Positions 32,123 through 42,651 are shown, numbered from the stretch's first letter. The stretch: 64,000 bases of DNA from Nocardia xishanensis NBRC 101358 (GCF_001613365.1 NZ_BDCF01000018.1:62001-126000); one strand, 5' to 3'. Numbers and translations are program-made. Notes: generated by a model from the letters alone, not told the origin.

Positions 32123-34402
32123 ATGTTGACCACCCTCGCTCGGTTCGCCGTCGCGCGCCCACGCGTCGTTCTCGGCCTCGCGCTGCTGCTCATGCTGTTG
32201 TGCGGACTGTTCGGGGCGACCGCGCAATCGCACATGAAGTCCGGCGGGTTCGTCACTCGAGACCTGGAGTCGGTCCGGGCCGCAGATTTCATCGCCGACC
32301 ATTTCACCGGCGGCGACCCGAACTATGTCCTGCTGATCACCGCCGAAGACGGGGTCGACAGTGCGGCGGCGAAGGCGGCCGCGCAGCGGGCGACCGACCA
32401 GCTGCGCACCTATCCCGAGGTCAGCGGCATCCAGTCGTACTGGTCGGCGCGGCCCGACCTGGCACAAGCGCTGCGCGGCAGGGACGGTCGCAGCGGAATC
32501 GTCGTGGCCAGCATCGAGGGCGACGACGGCGAGCTCAGCGAACGCGCCGCGCAGATCAGCGAGACGGTGCAGACCAGCGGCGATAGCGTCACCGTCCGCG
32601 CGGGCGGGCTGGCCGCCGTATTCGCGGACATGAACGCCCAGATCAGCGAGGACCTGATCGTCGCGGAGTCCATCGCGGTGCCGCTGACCGGCCTCTTGCT
32701 GATCCTGGTGTTCGGCAGTGTGGTGGCCGCCGCGCTGCCGATCGCGATCGGCCTGTTCGCCATCGCCGCCGCGCTGGGCATTCTGCGGGCGCTGACGGCG
32801 GTCACCGACGTCTCGATGTACGCGTTGAACATGACCACCGCGCTCGGTCTCGCGCTGGCCATCGACTACAGCTTGTTCATCGTCAGCCGATACCGCGAGG
32901 AGCTGGCCCGCGGCCTGGATTCCGGTGCGGCCGTGGTGCGCTCGATCCAGACCGCGGGCCGCACCGTGGTGTATTCGGCCTTGGTGGTCGCGCTTTCGCT
33001 GGCGGCGCTCGCCGTGTTTCCGCAGTACTTCTTCAAATCGTTCGCCTATGCGGGCATGGCGGTGGTCGCGGCGGCGGCGGGCGCCGCGGTCGTCGTCCTG
33101 CCCGCGATTCTGGCGCTGGTCGGTGAGCGGGTGAATTCGCTGGACCTGCGGGTCCCGTTGCGCCGCGTGCTCGGCCGGCCCGCGCCCGCCGAGCAGGCGC
33201 CGGAACGCAGCCTGTGGTACCGATGGGTCGTCGGGGTGATGAAGCGCGCTGTCCCGGTCGCGGTGATCACGACTCTCGCGCTGTTGCTGCTCGGATCCCC
33301 GTTCCTGGCAGCGCATTTCGGCTATCCGGATGATCGCGCCCTGTCGCAGTCCGCGCCGAGCCGCCAGGTCGGCGACGCGCTGCGCAGCGACTTCTCCGCC
33401 GACCTCGGCGCGAGCACCTACGCGGTGCTGCCCGGATTCCACGGCAACCAGGCCGAGATCGGGGCGTACGCCACGGCGCTGTCCAAGGTGGCCGACGTGC
33501 CCGCGGTGCTGTCGAGCGAAGGCGTCTACGTCAACGGACTGCGCGCCGCCGCGGCGCCGCCCGGCATGTCCGGCGCGGCGGGCGCTTTCCTGTCCATCGG
33601 GACCCGCCTCGATCCGTATTCGACGAAGGGGAAGGATCAGCTCGCCGAGTTCCGGGCGATCCCCGCGCCCGGCGACGTGCTCTTCGGCGGCGCCGCCGCG
33701 CTCAACCAGGATTCGGTCTCCGCGATCGCGGACCGGCTCCCGCTCGCCGCCGCGCTCATCGCCGTTACCACCTTGATACTGTTGTTCCTGTTCACCGGCA
33801 GTCTGCTGCTTCCGGTGAAAGCCTTGCTGCTCAATATTCTTTCGCTGGCCGCCACCTTCGGCGCCATGGTGTGGATATTCCAGGACGGGCACCTGTCAGG
33901 ACCGCTGGGTTTCACCCCCACCGGCAAGCTCGACCTCGCGATGCCGATCCTGATGTTCAGCCTGGCGTTCGGCGCGTCGATGGACTACGAAGTGTTCCTG
34001 CTCTCCCGGATCAGGGAGGAGTGGCTGGCGGGCGAGAAGACCGCGGCCGGCAACACCCACGCCGTCGCCATGGGTGTCGCGAGGACCGGCCGGATCTTCA
34101 CCGCCGCAGCGCTGCTGATGAGCATCGTCTTTCTCGCGCTCGCCAGTTCCGGTGTCGCGGCGATGAAGCTGTTCGGCATCGGGTGTGCGCTCGCGGTGCT
34201 CAGCGATGCCACGGTGATTCGCGCACTGCTCGCACCCGCGCTGATGCGGGTGATGGGAACCGCCAACTGGTGGGCGCCCAAACCCCTTGCGGCGCTGCAC
34301 CGGCGCTTCGGCTTGTCCGAGGAATCGGAGGTTCCGACACCGCGAGGCGCGGGCGTCACCGCGGTAGCCGAAACCGCCGATCAGGTCCTCGTGCGCGAAT
34401 AG
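32123..34402 (+). CDS. MMPL/RND-superfamily transporter
   Basis: 759 residues, 11-12 membrane helices with two soluble loops (about 45-190 and 410-545). Each half has the MMPL signature with the Asp-Tyr proton relay: LALAIDYSLFIVSRYREE and FGASMDYEVFLLSRIREE. Such proteins export lipids or drugs, or trehalose mycolates in the MmpL3 branch. The short C-terminus and lack of partner lipid-synthesis genes make the cargo unknown. GGGAG precedes the ATG. It converges with a TetR gene that might regulate it. Confidence 0.9.
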   Translation: MLTTLARFAVARPRVVLGLALLLMLLCGLFGATAQSHMKSGGFVTRDLESVRAADFIADHFTGGDPNYVLLITAEDGVDSAAAKAAAQRATDQLRTYPEVSGIQSYWSARPDLAQALRGRDGRSGIVVASIEGDDGELSERAAQISETVQTSGDSVTVRAGGLAAVFADMNAQISEDLIVAESIAVPLTGLLLILVFGSVVAAALPIAIGLFAIAAALGILRALTAVTDVSMYALNMTTALGLALAIDYSLFIVSRYREELARGLDSGAAVVRSIQTAGRTVVYSALVVALSLAALAVFPQYFFKSFAYAGMAVVAAAAGAAVVVLPAILALVGERVNSLDLRVPLRRVLGRPAPAEQAPERSLWYRWVVGVMKRAVPVAVITTLALLLLGSPFLAAHFGYPDDRALSQSAPSRQVGDALRSDFSADLGASTYAVLPGFHGNQAEIGAYATALSKVADVPAVLSSEGVYVNGLRAAAAPPGMSGAAGAFLSIGTRLDPYSTKGKDQLAEFRAIPAPGDVLFGGAAALNQDSVSAIADRLPLAAALIAVTTLILLFLFTGSLLLPVKALLLNILSLAATFGAMVWIFQDGHLSGPLGFTPTGKLDLAMPILMFSLAFGASMDYEVFLLSRIREEWLAGEKTAAGNTHAVAMGVARTGRIFTAAALLMSIVFLALASSGVAAMKLFGIGCALAVLSDATVIRALLAPALMRVMGTANWWAPKPLAALHRRFGLSEESEVPTPRGAGVTAVAETADQVLVRE

Positions 34403-34419
34403 CGCTGCACGGCAGAGTA

Positions 34420-35103
34420 TTAGGACTGCGTACCGCGTCCGACGTAGACCACGCCCACGAATTCGGTCAGGTCGTCGATCAATGTCTGCACGTCGTCGCG
34501 CGCGCCCCCTTCATCGTGATGGTGCAGCCAATCGGCGATCAGCTCGAACATGCCGCCGATGGTGGCCAGCGCCAGAGCAAGCCGTCTCCGCTGCGCGCGC
34601 TCGTCCGACGCGGAACCCGATGACCATTCGCCGTCCAGAAACGCCGCCGCCCAGCGCCGGTTGCCCCTGCGCTGCTTCTCCACGGTCGGCGAAATACCCG
34701 CCGCCTCACCGAAAGTCACCTTCGCCAGGCGCGGGTCGTCGGCGATCGCGTGCACGAACGCGCCGATGACCGCAGTGGCGCGCTGCGACCAGTCGCGTCC
34801 CGCCACCTCCGCCGCGACCTCGGCCACGCGTTGCTGGACCTGCGCCGTGATCTGTTCGACCAGAGCGACATAGCAGGCTTCTTTGCTGTCGAAGTGGTCG
34901 TAGAACCCCTTCGTACCGACGTAGGCGCGCTGGCAGATCTGTTCGATCGAAGTGCCCGAAAAGCTCTGTTCGGCAAACAGTTCGGTGGCGGCCTCCAGCA
35001 GTTGACTGCGTCGCTGCGCGCTGCGCTGCTCGGCGTCGAGGCCGCGAATCCGGCGGCGGACCGGAGCCGGGTCGGGCCGCGCGGCGGATTTGCTGCGGGT
35101 CAT
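34420..35103 (-). CDS. TetR-family transcriptional regulator
   Basis: 227 residues. The HTH lies at about 52-75 (TSIEQICQRAYVGTKGFYDHFDSKEA, seen as SIEQICQRAYVGTKGFYDHF). The N-terminal 35 residues are basic and low complexity. On the minus strand TATCGT stands 6 bases before the ATG with no Shine-Dalgarno, so it is probably leaderless. It converges with the MMPL transporter and is divergent from the VOC gene; the transporter is the likelier target, as TetR-RND pairs are common. Confidence 0.85.
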   Translation of the reverse strand: MTRSKSAARPDPAPVRRRIRGLDAEQRSAQRRSQLLEAATELFAEQSFSGTSIEQICQRAYVGTKGFYDHFDSKEACYVALVEQITAQVQQRVAEVAAEVAGRDWSQRATAVIGAFVHAIADDPRLAKVTFGEAAGISPTVEKQRRGNRRWAAAFLDGEWSSGSASDERAQRRRLALALATIGGMFELIADWLHHHDEGGARDDVQTLIDDLTEFVGVVYVGRGTQS

Positions 35104-35259
35104 GTCACGACGATAGCGGTAGTCGTTTCAGAAAGAAGTCTTGTCGAACGGCCCCAGCGAGCCCAGGCCGCGGTCGCACATTTCCTCCGATCGTGCGATG
35201 AATTCGGCGGAGCTGGGCAGTCTGCACAGGCGAGGACCGACCCACGTGAGGAGATGGCC

Positions 35260-35733
35260 ATGCAGAAGATCGTCACGAACCTCTGGTACGACACCCAGGC
35301 CGAGGAGGCGGCGAAGTTCTACTGTTCGCTCTTCCCGGACTCCAAGATCACCGACATCCAGTACTACGGCGAGGCGGGGCCGCGCGAGGCCGGGCTCGCC
35401 ATGGTCGTCGACTTCGAGCTGAACGGTCAGAAGTTCACCGCCATCAACGGCGGCGGCGAATACCACTACACGCACGCCATGTCGCTGCTGGTCAACTGCG
35501 AAAGCCAGGTGGAGGTCGACCGCCTGTGGCTCGCGCTGCTCGCCGACGGCGGGCAGGAGATCGAGTGCGGCTGGCTCAACGACAAGTACGGCATCCCGTG
35601 GCAGATCTGGCCGGTGCAGGCCAACGAGCTGATGAAGGGCGATCCCGCCGCGGTCGCGCGCGCGACCAAGGCCATGCTCGGCATGAAGAAGATCGACGTC
35701 CAGGCCATGCGGGACGCCTACGAGGGTTCCTGA
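35260..35733 (+). CDS. VOC-superfamily protein (PhnB / 3-demethylubiquinone methyltransferase-like fold)
   Basis: 157 residues from ATG 35260 with GAGGAG seven bases upstream; the ATG six bases earlier overlaps the ribosome site. The pattern NLWYDTQAEEAAKFYCSLFPDS, seen here as NLWYDTQAEEAAKFY and CSLFPDS, and the second half GWLNDKYGIPWQIWP are typical of the PhnB-like family. Despite the family name there is no methyltransferase domain. The fold often binds a metal and a small molecule; the role is unknown. Confidence 0.85.
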   Translation: MQKIVTNLWYDTQAEEAAKFYCSLFPDSKITDIQYYGEAGPREAGLAMVVDFELNGQKFTAINGGGEYHYTHAMSLLVNCESQVEVDRLWLALLADGGQEIECGWLNDKYGIPWQIWPVQANELMKGDPAAVARATKAMLGMKKIDVQAMRDAYEGS

Positions 35734-35866
35734 CCGTCGCACTTCACCGCACCGAATCCCGCGTCGTGAGTCGCCGGCCTGGGCGAATCGCGCGCGGGTT
35801 CGGGTCATCGCCGGGCGTGTCCGCTCGGCGGGCGGGTATGGTCGGGCGGGAAAATTCATATCGCCA

Positions 35867-35966
35867 ACGGGGGCTCGCACCAGCGGGCTGAGAGGACGGC
35901 TAGCCCGAGAGGGCGAACGAGGGCCGTCGACCGTATGAACCTGACCGGGTAATGCCGGCGTAGGGA
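35867..35966 (+). ncRNA. TPP (thiamine pyrophosphate) riboswitch of thiC
   Basis: The two conserved TPP-aptamer segments are present: GGGCTGAGAGG (CTGAGA at 35888-35893) and CCTGACCGGGTAATGCCGG followed by CGTAGGGA (35940-35966). A P3 stem pairs GACGGC with GCCGTC. The 3' edge GTAGGGA merges with the thiC ribosome site GGAGG, so ligand binding would hide it and block translation. A TATGGT -10 (35837-35842) fits a start near 35849. Confidence 0.95.
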
Positions 35967-35974
35967 GGAGAAGC

Positions 35975-37618
<1,644 letters not shown>

Positions 37619-37632
37619 GTTCTTCTCGGTTG

Positions 37633-37665
37633 CGCCCGCCTCGACCGCTCCGGTCGAGGCGGGCG
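37633..37665. terminator. Strong hairpin between thiC and a TetR gene
   Basis: Perfect 15-bp stem CGCCCGCCTCGACCG, loop CTC, complementary arm 37651-37665, followed by TTTG. It serves both converging genes. Confidence 0.85.
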
Positions 37666-37673
37666 TTTGCCGT

Positions 37674-38228
37674 CTAGCGCACGGTGCTCTCGATCAGACG
37701 CCGCGCGGCCTTGTCGGTACGGCTGACGTCTCCTGTTATGACGCGATCCTGAAGTATCCCCCGCAAGCCTGAAACCAGGAGCGTCGCAACAACTTCCGCA
37801 TCATCCACACCGAACCCGCGCAGCCCTTCGGCAAGCGCGGCGACGAAGGTGCCGATGGCGTCGGTGGCGTAAGCGGCATAGGGGCCGTCGGACGCGCAGG
37901 CCGCGCCGAGTACTTGCAGCATCACCTGCACGCTGGTCGCACCGGCGCCGGTGGTGTTCGCGCGCCAGAAATCCCACAGGCGGGCGCGCAGGGCCGCGGC
38001 GTCGGCGATGTCGGCGAACAGGGCTCTGATGTCCGGGCGCTGGGTCGCGAGGGCTTGGACCAGCAGCTCTTCCTTGGTGTCGAAGTAGTAGATGAGCATG
38101 CGCGAGCTGGTGCCGAGCTCGGCGGCGAGCGGGCGCAGCGAGAGTTCGGCGAGGCCGTGCGCGGCGATGTAGTCGACGACGCCGGCGAGGAGCTCGGCGC
38201 GTTTGGCGTGGTCGAGTGGGCGGCCCAT
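37674..38228 (-). CDS. TetR-family regulator, divergent from a KasA-like gene
   Basis: 184 residues from ATG 38228; the ORF can extend 11 codons upstream, but ATG 38228 lies 6 bases after TACAGT and fits a leaderless start. The HTH is at about 32-55 (SLRPLAAELGTSSRMLIYYF). It is divergent from the KAS gene with start codons 40 bp apart. The shared control region holds a perfect palindrome that overlaps both promoters, so it likely represses itself and the KAS gene. The effector is possibly an acyl-CoA, by analogy with other lipid-gene TetRs. Confidence 0.88.
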   Translation of the reverse strand: MGRPLDHAKRAELLAGVVDYIAAHGLAELSLRPLAAELGTSSRMLIYYFDTKEELLVQALATQRPDIRALFADIADAAALRARLWDFWRANTTGAGATSVQVMLQVLGAACASDGPYAAYATDAIGTFVAALAEGLRGFGVDDAEVVATLLVSGLRGILQDRVITGDVSRTDKAARRLIESTVR

Positions 38229-38289
38229 GAGTTGACTGTAGCGAGTGCTACAGGTATTCATGACACCGTGACTGTAACACTCGCTTCAG
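38229..38289. promoter_or_regulatory. Overlapping divergent promoters with two TetR-type operators
   Basis: Operator 1: CTGTAGC-GAGT-GCTACAG (38236-38253). Operator 2: CTGTAACACTCGCTTCAG (38272-38289), whose reverse complement matches operator 1 at 12 of 14 central positions. Plus-strand promoter: TTGACT (38232-38237), 17 bp, TATTCA (38255-38260), 7 bases to the KAS GTG; operator 1 lies in the spacer. Minus-strand -10: TACAGT (38240-38235), 6 bases to the TetR ATG. Confidence 0.75.
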
Positions 38290-39512
38290 AAACTGCGGAT
38301 TCCGTCGTCGTCACCGCCTACGCGGCCACCACTTCGCTCGCCGACGACATGGATACGACCTGGTCGGAGCTGTTGCGAGGGCGGACGGGCATCGGCGTGC
38401 TCGACGACGACTTCGTCACCGAATTCGACCTGCCGGTTCGCATCGGCGGCAAGCTGAAGGTGCATCCGTCCGCGCAGCTGAGCAGGATCGAGCAGCGCAG
38501 GCACTCGTACGTCGAGCAGCTGGCCCTGGTCCTCGGCAGGCGGGTCTGGCAGGCGGCGGGCGCGCCGGAGGTCGAGGGCGAGCGGCTGGCGGTGGCCATA
38601 GGCACCGGCCTCGGCGGCGGCGACGCGCTGATCGACGCCGTCGACGCCATGCGCGCGGGCGGCTACCGGAAGGTGTCTCCCATGTCGGTGCCGATGGTGA
38701 TGCCGAACGGTCCGGCCGCCACGGTTGGCCTCGAAATCGGCGCCAAGGCAGGCGTTTTCGCTCCCGTCTCGGCGTGCTCCTCGGGCTCGGAGGCGATCGC
38801 GCACGCGTGGCGGCTGATCCGCTCCGGCGAGGCCGACGTGGTGGTCACCGGCGGCGTCGAGGGGCACATCCACGCCGTGCCGATCGCGAGCTTCGCCATG
38901 ATGCGCGCGATGAGCACCCGCAACGAGGAACCCGAACGCGCCTCGCGGCCCTTCGACCGGGATCGCGACGGTTTCGTCTTCGGCGAGGCGGGCGCGCTCA
39001 TGGTGCTCGAATCCGAGCGGCACGCCAGGGCGCGCGGCGCCGAGATCCACGCCCGCGTGCTCGGCGCCGGCATCACCTCCGACGCCTTCCACATCGTCGC
39101 CTCCGACCCGGAGGGCGTCGGCGCGGCCAGGGCCATGCGCAAGGCCATCGAGACGGCCGGGCTGAGCACTTCCGACATCGCCCACGTCAACGCGCACGCC
39201 ACCTCGACACCGATCGGCGACGCCTCGGAAGCCAACGCCATCACCGCCGTCACCCCGCACGCCTCGGTCTACGCGCCGAAATCCGCGCTCGGGCATTCCA
39301 TCGGCGCGGTCGGCGCGCTCGAATCCATTCTGACGATGCTCACCCTGCGCGACCAAATCGTCCCGCCCACCCTCAACCTCGACAATCAGGCCGCCGACAT
39401 CGACCTCGACATCGTCGCGGGCGCGCCGCGGCGGCAGCGGATCGACTACGCGGTGAACAACTCCTTCGGCTTCGGCGGCCACAACGTCGCGCTGACCTTC
39501 GGCCGCGCCTGA
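38268..39512 (+). CDS. KasA/KasB-like beta-ketoacyl-ACP synthase
   Basis: 414 residues from GTG 38268; no Shine-Dalgarno. It follows mycobacterial KasA almost block by block: catalytic C170 (VSACSSGSEA), H310 (VNAHATSTPIGD), K338 and H343 (APKSALGHSIGA), plus MMRAMSTRNEEPERASRPFD. KasA elongates FAS-II intermediates for mycolates. The usual kasA/kasB lie in a fabD-acpM-kas cluster; this one stands alone beside a TetR gene, so it is probably a regulated paralogue. Its first codons lie within operator 2. It might alternatively serve a special lipid or polyketide. Confidence 0.9.
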   Translation: MTVTLASETADSVVVTAYAATTSLADDMDTTWSELLRGRTGIGVLDDDFVTEFDLPVRIGGKLKVHPSAQLSRIEQRRHSYVEQLALVLGRRVWQAAGAPEVEGERLAVAIGTGLGGGDALIDAVDAMRAGGYRKVSPMSVPMVMPNGPAATVGLEIGAKAGVFAPVSACSSGSEAIAHAWRLIRSGEADVVVTGGVEGHIHAVPIASFAMMRAMSTRNEEPERASRPFDRDRDGFVFGEAGALMVLESERHARARGAEIHARVLGAGITSDAFHIVASDPEGVGAARAMRKAIETAGLSTSDIAHVNAHATSTPIGDASEANAITAVTPHASVYAPKSALGHSIGAVGALESILTMLTLRDQIVPPTLNLDNQAADIDLDIVAGAPRRQRIDYAVNNSFGFGGHNVALTFGRA

Positions 39513-39795
39513 GCCATCCGCCCCGAGACCGGGCGATCACGCCACAACCGCGTCATCGCGCGCTGCGGCACGCGCCGCATCGAGCCGCCGACTCGGGACA
39601 TCGTCGGCCGGTAAGCCACCCGCGCTCGCGCGCCACTACCAGCGGACGCACGGCCGATCCTGTCCCGCCAACCATCGTGCTGGTCACGCACGCGCTGTCC
39701 AGCCCGTTCGGTCGCTCGGCGCGCGTGGCAGAATCGTTAACCGGACGAACTATTCGACGACCGGCAGCGGCGCCGGCCGAGGGACGGACGACAAC

Positions 39796-40590
39796 GTGAG
39801 CGACGCCTTTTACCTCCCGGATCCGGACGACCCGACGCGGTTCATCTCCACCGAACTCACGCGCGGGCCGTGGTCGCCCGACGCTCAGCACGCGGGGCCG
39901 CCGTCGGCGCTGCTCGGGCACGTCATCGAGCGGTGCGAGCCGCGCGAGGGGTTCCAGGTCGGGCGGGTCGCGGTAGAGATTCTCGGGCCCGTGCCGTTGC
40001 AGCCGCTGTTCGCCGAGGCGAGGGTGACTCGGCCGGGGCGCAGCGTCGAGTTGGTGGAGGCGACGCTGTCGACCGAGCGCGGGCCGGTCATGAAAGCCAA
40101 TGCCTGGCGGTTCAAGCTCGCCGAGCCCGAACTGACGCTGCCGGAGGAATTCCATCCGGCGGGCGCGCGTCCAGGTCCTGACCACGCGCCCGCACCGACG
40201 CCGTTCCCGACGTCACACCAGGTCGGCTTCCACACCGGCATCGAATACCGTTTCGTCACAGGCGCTTTCGGCGAACCCGGACCGGCGATCTGCTGGATTC
40301 GGCTGAAGTATCCGATCGTCGCGGGCACCGCCCCGAGCCCGCTGGAGCGCACCCTCGCCGCCGCCGACTCGGGCAACGGCGTCAGCGCGGTGCTCGACTG
40401 GAACCGCTACCTGTTCATCAACACCGATCTCACCGTCACCCTGCACCGCCAGCCGGTGGGCGAATGGGTCTGCCTCGACGCGGTCACCTACCCGCAGCCG
40501 CACGGTATCGGCCTGGCCGAATCGGCGCTGTTCGACGAGAAGGGCCCGCTCGGGCGCAGCACCCAGACGCTCTACCTCGGCATCCGCTGA
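39796..40590 (+). CDS. Acyl-CoA thioesterase family protein (double hotdog)
   Basis: 264 residues. Two hotdog-like halves: the first with HAGPPSALLGHVIERC, typical of the TesB-like/thioesterase-superfamily group, and the second with SAVLDWNRYLFINTDLTVTLHR and GRSTQTLYLGIR at the end. It would hydrolyse an acyl-CoA; chain length unknown. GTG start with GGGACGG upstream. The 283 bp before it hold no gene that I can support; CAGAAT near 39730 might be a -10 element. Confidence 0.82.
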   Translation: MSDAFYLPDPDDPTRFISTELTRGPWSPDAQHAGPPSALLGHVIERCEPREGFQVGRVAVEILGPVPLQPLFAEARVTRPGRSVELVEATLSTERGPVMKANAWRFKLAEPELTLPEEFHPAGARPGPDHAPAPTPFPTSHQVGFHTGIEYRFVTGAFGEPGPAICWIRLKYPIVAGTAPSPLERTLAAADSGNGVSAVLDWNRYLFINTDLTVTLHRQPVGEWVCLDAVTYPQPHGIGLAESALFDEKGPLGRSTQTLYLGIR

Positions 40591-40591
40591 G

Positions 40592-40648
40592 CTACGGCCC
40601 GGCGGAGATCTGCTGGATCGCCCAGCCGTTGCCGTCGTAGGAATGGTC
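40592..40648 (-). pseudogene. Remnant of a VOC/glyoxalase gene (C-terminal end only)
   Basis: The minus strand encodes DHSYDGNGWAIQQISAGP and a stop, in an open stretch of only about 20 codons. Asp/Tyr-Asp-Gly-Asn-x-Trp-x-(hydrophobic)-Gln is the common end of glyoxalase-fold proteins. There is no start and a TGA lies just upstream, next to the TetR stop. It looks like the tail of a deleted gene that once followed the TetR gene. Confidence 0.45.
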
Positions 40649-40662
40649 GCGGGCGGGTCACT

Positions 40663-41310
40663 TCACCCGCGCGGTTGCCAGCGCCAGGCGAACTCACCGG
40701 GCTCGGGGGGCGGGCCGGGCAGCTCACCCTCCACCTCGAGACCCGCGACGAGTAGTGCCAGCGTCCGCCTGCGCAGCTGGGCGGTGCGTTCCGCGTCCGG
40801 CATGGCGATCGCCGAGCAAGCCTCCAGGATCAGCCCGAGGTCCAGCGGATTCACTTCCGCCCGAAGCCGCCCGGAGTCGTGCGCGCGTCGGATCAATTCT
40901 TCGTTGACCTCCCCCGCGTGCACCACGTCGGGCCACATCGCGTCGTCGGGGGTGAAGGTGCCTGCCAGGTGCACGGCGAGCGAGTGCACGTCGGCGTCGA
41001 CCACCCGCTCGAGAAAGCCGACCAATCCGCGCCATCCATCCGGATCCTCCAGTGCCGCATCCGCTTCCGCGTTGTAGCGACGCAGCCCCTCGTGACACAG
41101 GGTGCGCAGCAGCACCTCTTTGCTCGGATAGCGGCGATACAGCGCGCTGATGCCGACGCCCGCCCGCTCCGCGACGGCGGCGATCGGCGCGTTGGCGTCG
41201 GCGAGGAACACGGCCCGCGCCGCTTCCAGAATCAGCCCGTCGTTGCGCGCGGCCTGCGCCTTGCGGCCGGGCAGACCCTTGCGAGCTGCGACTTCTTGCG
41301 TCTTCGACAT
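40663..41310 (-). CDS. TetR-family regulator, divergent from epoxide hydrolase
   Basis: 215 residues. The N-terminus is basic (RKGLPGRKAQAAR) with the HTH at about 42-64 (PIAAVAERAGVGISALYRRYPS). On the minus strand TAAGCT stands 6 bases before the ATG with no Shine-Dalgarno. Two palindromes in the 94-bp gap to the epoxide hydrolase gene are likely its operators. The C-terminal domain is of usual length. The hydrolase is the probable target. Confidence 0.88.
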   Translation of the reverse strand: MSKTQEVAARKGLPGRKAQAARNDGLILEAARAVFLADANAPIAAVAERAGVGISALYRRYPSKEVLLRTLCHEGLRRYNAEADAALEDPDGWRGLVGFLERVVDADVHSLAVHLAGTFTPDDAMWPDVVHAGEVNEELIRRAHDSGRLRAEVNPLDLGLILEACSAIAMPDAERTAQLRRRTLALLVAGLEVEGELPGPPPEPGEFAWRWQPRG

Positions 41311-41316
41311 GACTTC

Positions 41317-41368
41317 AGCTTAGCACTTGAAACGGAACGATCCGTTCTGTTACGGTTTAAACAGAACG
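41317..41368. promoter_or_regulatory. Operators between TetR and epoxide hydrolase
   Basis: AACGGA-ACGA-TCCGTT (41331-41346) overlaps the -35 region of the TetR gene, whose -10 is TAAGCT (41322-41317). A second perfect inverted repeat is CGTTCTGTT (41343-41351) with AACAGAACG (41360-41368). AACGGAA-like half sites recur to 41390. Confidence 0.6.
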
Positions 41369-41404
41369 AAGCATTCCGTTTCCGTTTCGAACAAGGAGCG
41401 CCCA

Positions 41405-42490
41405 ATGGCCACCATCACCCCCTTCCGCATCGACATCCCGCAGGCCGAGCTCGACGACCTCCAGTCGAGGCTGGCCAGGACCCGGTGGGCCGATCAGATC
41501 CCCGGCTCCGGCGACAGCTACGGAGTGAGCGTCGATCGGGTGCGTCACCTGGTCGACTACTGGCGCGACGGATTCGACTGGCGCGCGGTGGAATCGAAGA
41601 TCAACGCCCACCCACAGTTCACCACCGAGATCGACGGCCAGACCGTGCACTTCCTGCACGTGAAATCACCTCGGGACAACGCCTTTCCGCTGATCCTGAG
41701 CCACGGCTGGCCCGGCACCTTCGTCGAGTTCCTCGACATCGTCGATCCGCTCTCCGCGGCAGGCTTCGACCTGGTGATCCCCTCCGTCCCCGGATACGGA
41801 TTCTCGGGCCCGACAAAGGAATCCGGCTGGGACAACACCCGAATCGCCAAGGCGTGGGCGGAGCTGATGAGCAGGCTCGGGTACTCGCGCTACGGCGCGG
41901 TCGGCAACGACGGCGGCGCGCAGATCTCCGCCGAGATCAGCCGGGTCGATCCCGAACACGTCGCGGGCGTGCATGTCTCGCAGGTGTACTCGTTCCCGTC
42001 CGGCGATCCGGCCGAGCTGACCGACCTGACCGAGGACGAGCAACAGTCGCTTGCGACGCTGGAGTGGTTCGCGCAGAACAAGATGAGCTTCAACATCCTC
42101 CAGGCGCAGCAGCCGCAGACGTTGGCGCACGCGATCTCGGACTCGCCGACCGGGCTCGTCGGCTGGAACGCACAGCTGCTCGGCCCCGACCTGGACGACG
42201 AATTCGTGCTCACCAACATCGCGATCCACTGGTTCACCAACACCGCGGGCTCGGCGATCCGGCAGTACTTCGAGAACGCGAAGGCGCAGCAACCGTCCGA
42301 GCCGACCACCGTCCCGCTGGCGCTCTGCGGCTCCACCGGCGATTTCCACGGCATCCGCCGCTTCGCCGACCGCGACCACAAGGCCATCGTGTCCTGGCGG
42401 ACCCACGACGTGCCGACCCACTACCTGCACCACTCGGCGCCCGAGCTGATCGCGGGCGAGATCACCGCGTTCTTCGCGGTGTACCGGTAG
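41405..42490 (+). CDS. Epoxide hydrolase with EHN domain
   Basis: 361 residues from the ATG with AGGAG nine bases upstream. Residues 1-105 are the epoxide hydrolase N-terminal (EHN) domain (PFRIDIPQAELDDLQSRLARTRW, seen as IPQAELDDLQSRLARTRW). The alpha/beta-hydrolase core has the oxyanion motif HGWPGT, the nucleophile Asp in GNDGG and a C-terminal HHSAPEL segment with the catalytic His. It opens an epoxide to a diol. Divergent from a TetR repressor, so probably induced by its substrate. Confidence 0.92.
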   Translation: MATITPFRIDIPQAELDDLQSRLARTRWADQIPGSGDSYGVSVDRVRHLVDYWRDGFDWRAVESKINAHPQFTTEIDGQTVHFLHVKSPRDNAFPLILSHGWPGTFVEFLDIVDPLSAAGFDLVIPSVPGYGFSGPTKESGWDNTRIAKAWAELMSRLGYSRYGAVGNDGGAQISAEISRVDPEHVAGVHVSQVYSFPSGDPAELTDLTEDEQQSLATLEWFAQNKMSFNILQAQQPQTLAHAISDSPTGLVGWNAQLLGPDLDDEFVLTNIAIHWFTNTAGSAIRQYFENAKAQQPSEPTTVPLALCGSTGDFHGIRRFADRDHKAIVSWRTHDVPTHYLHHSAPELIAGEITAFFAVYR

Positions 42491-42506
42491 CCCCGCAGTC
42501 CGAAGC

Positions 42507-42534
42507 GGCGCGCATCCGTTCCCGGGTGCGCGCC
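42507..42534 (+). terminator. Hairpin after the epoxide hydrolase gene
   Basis: GGCGCGCA-N12-TGCGCGCC, perfect 8-bp stem, 17 bases after the stop. Confidence 0.6.
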
Positions 42535-42651
42535 GGGACGTGTGGACGTTCGCTTATGTCATCGAGAGTCACGGCCATGGTTCGTCTCGCTTCCCGTTGA
42601 TGTACTGGATTCACCAACGGCACAACAGCTTTCACCGCGAAGGAGAACACC

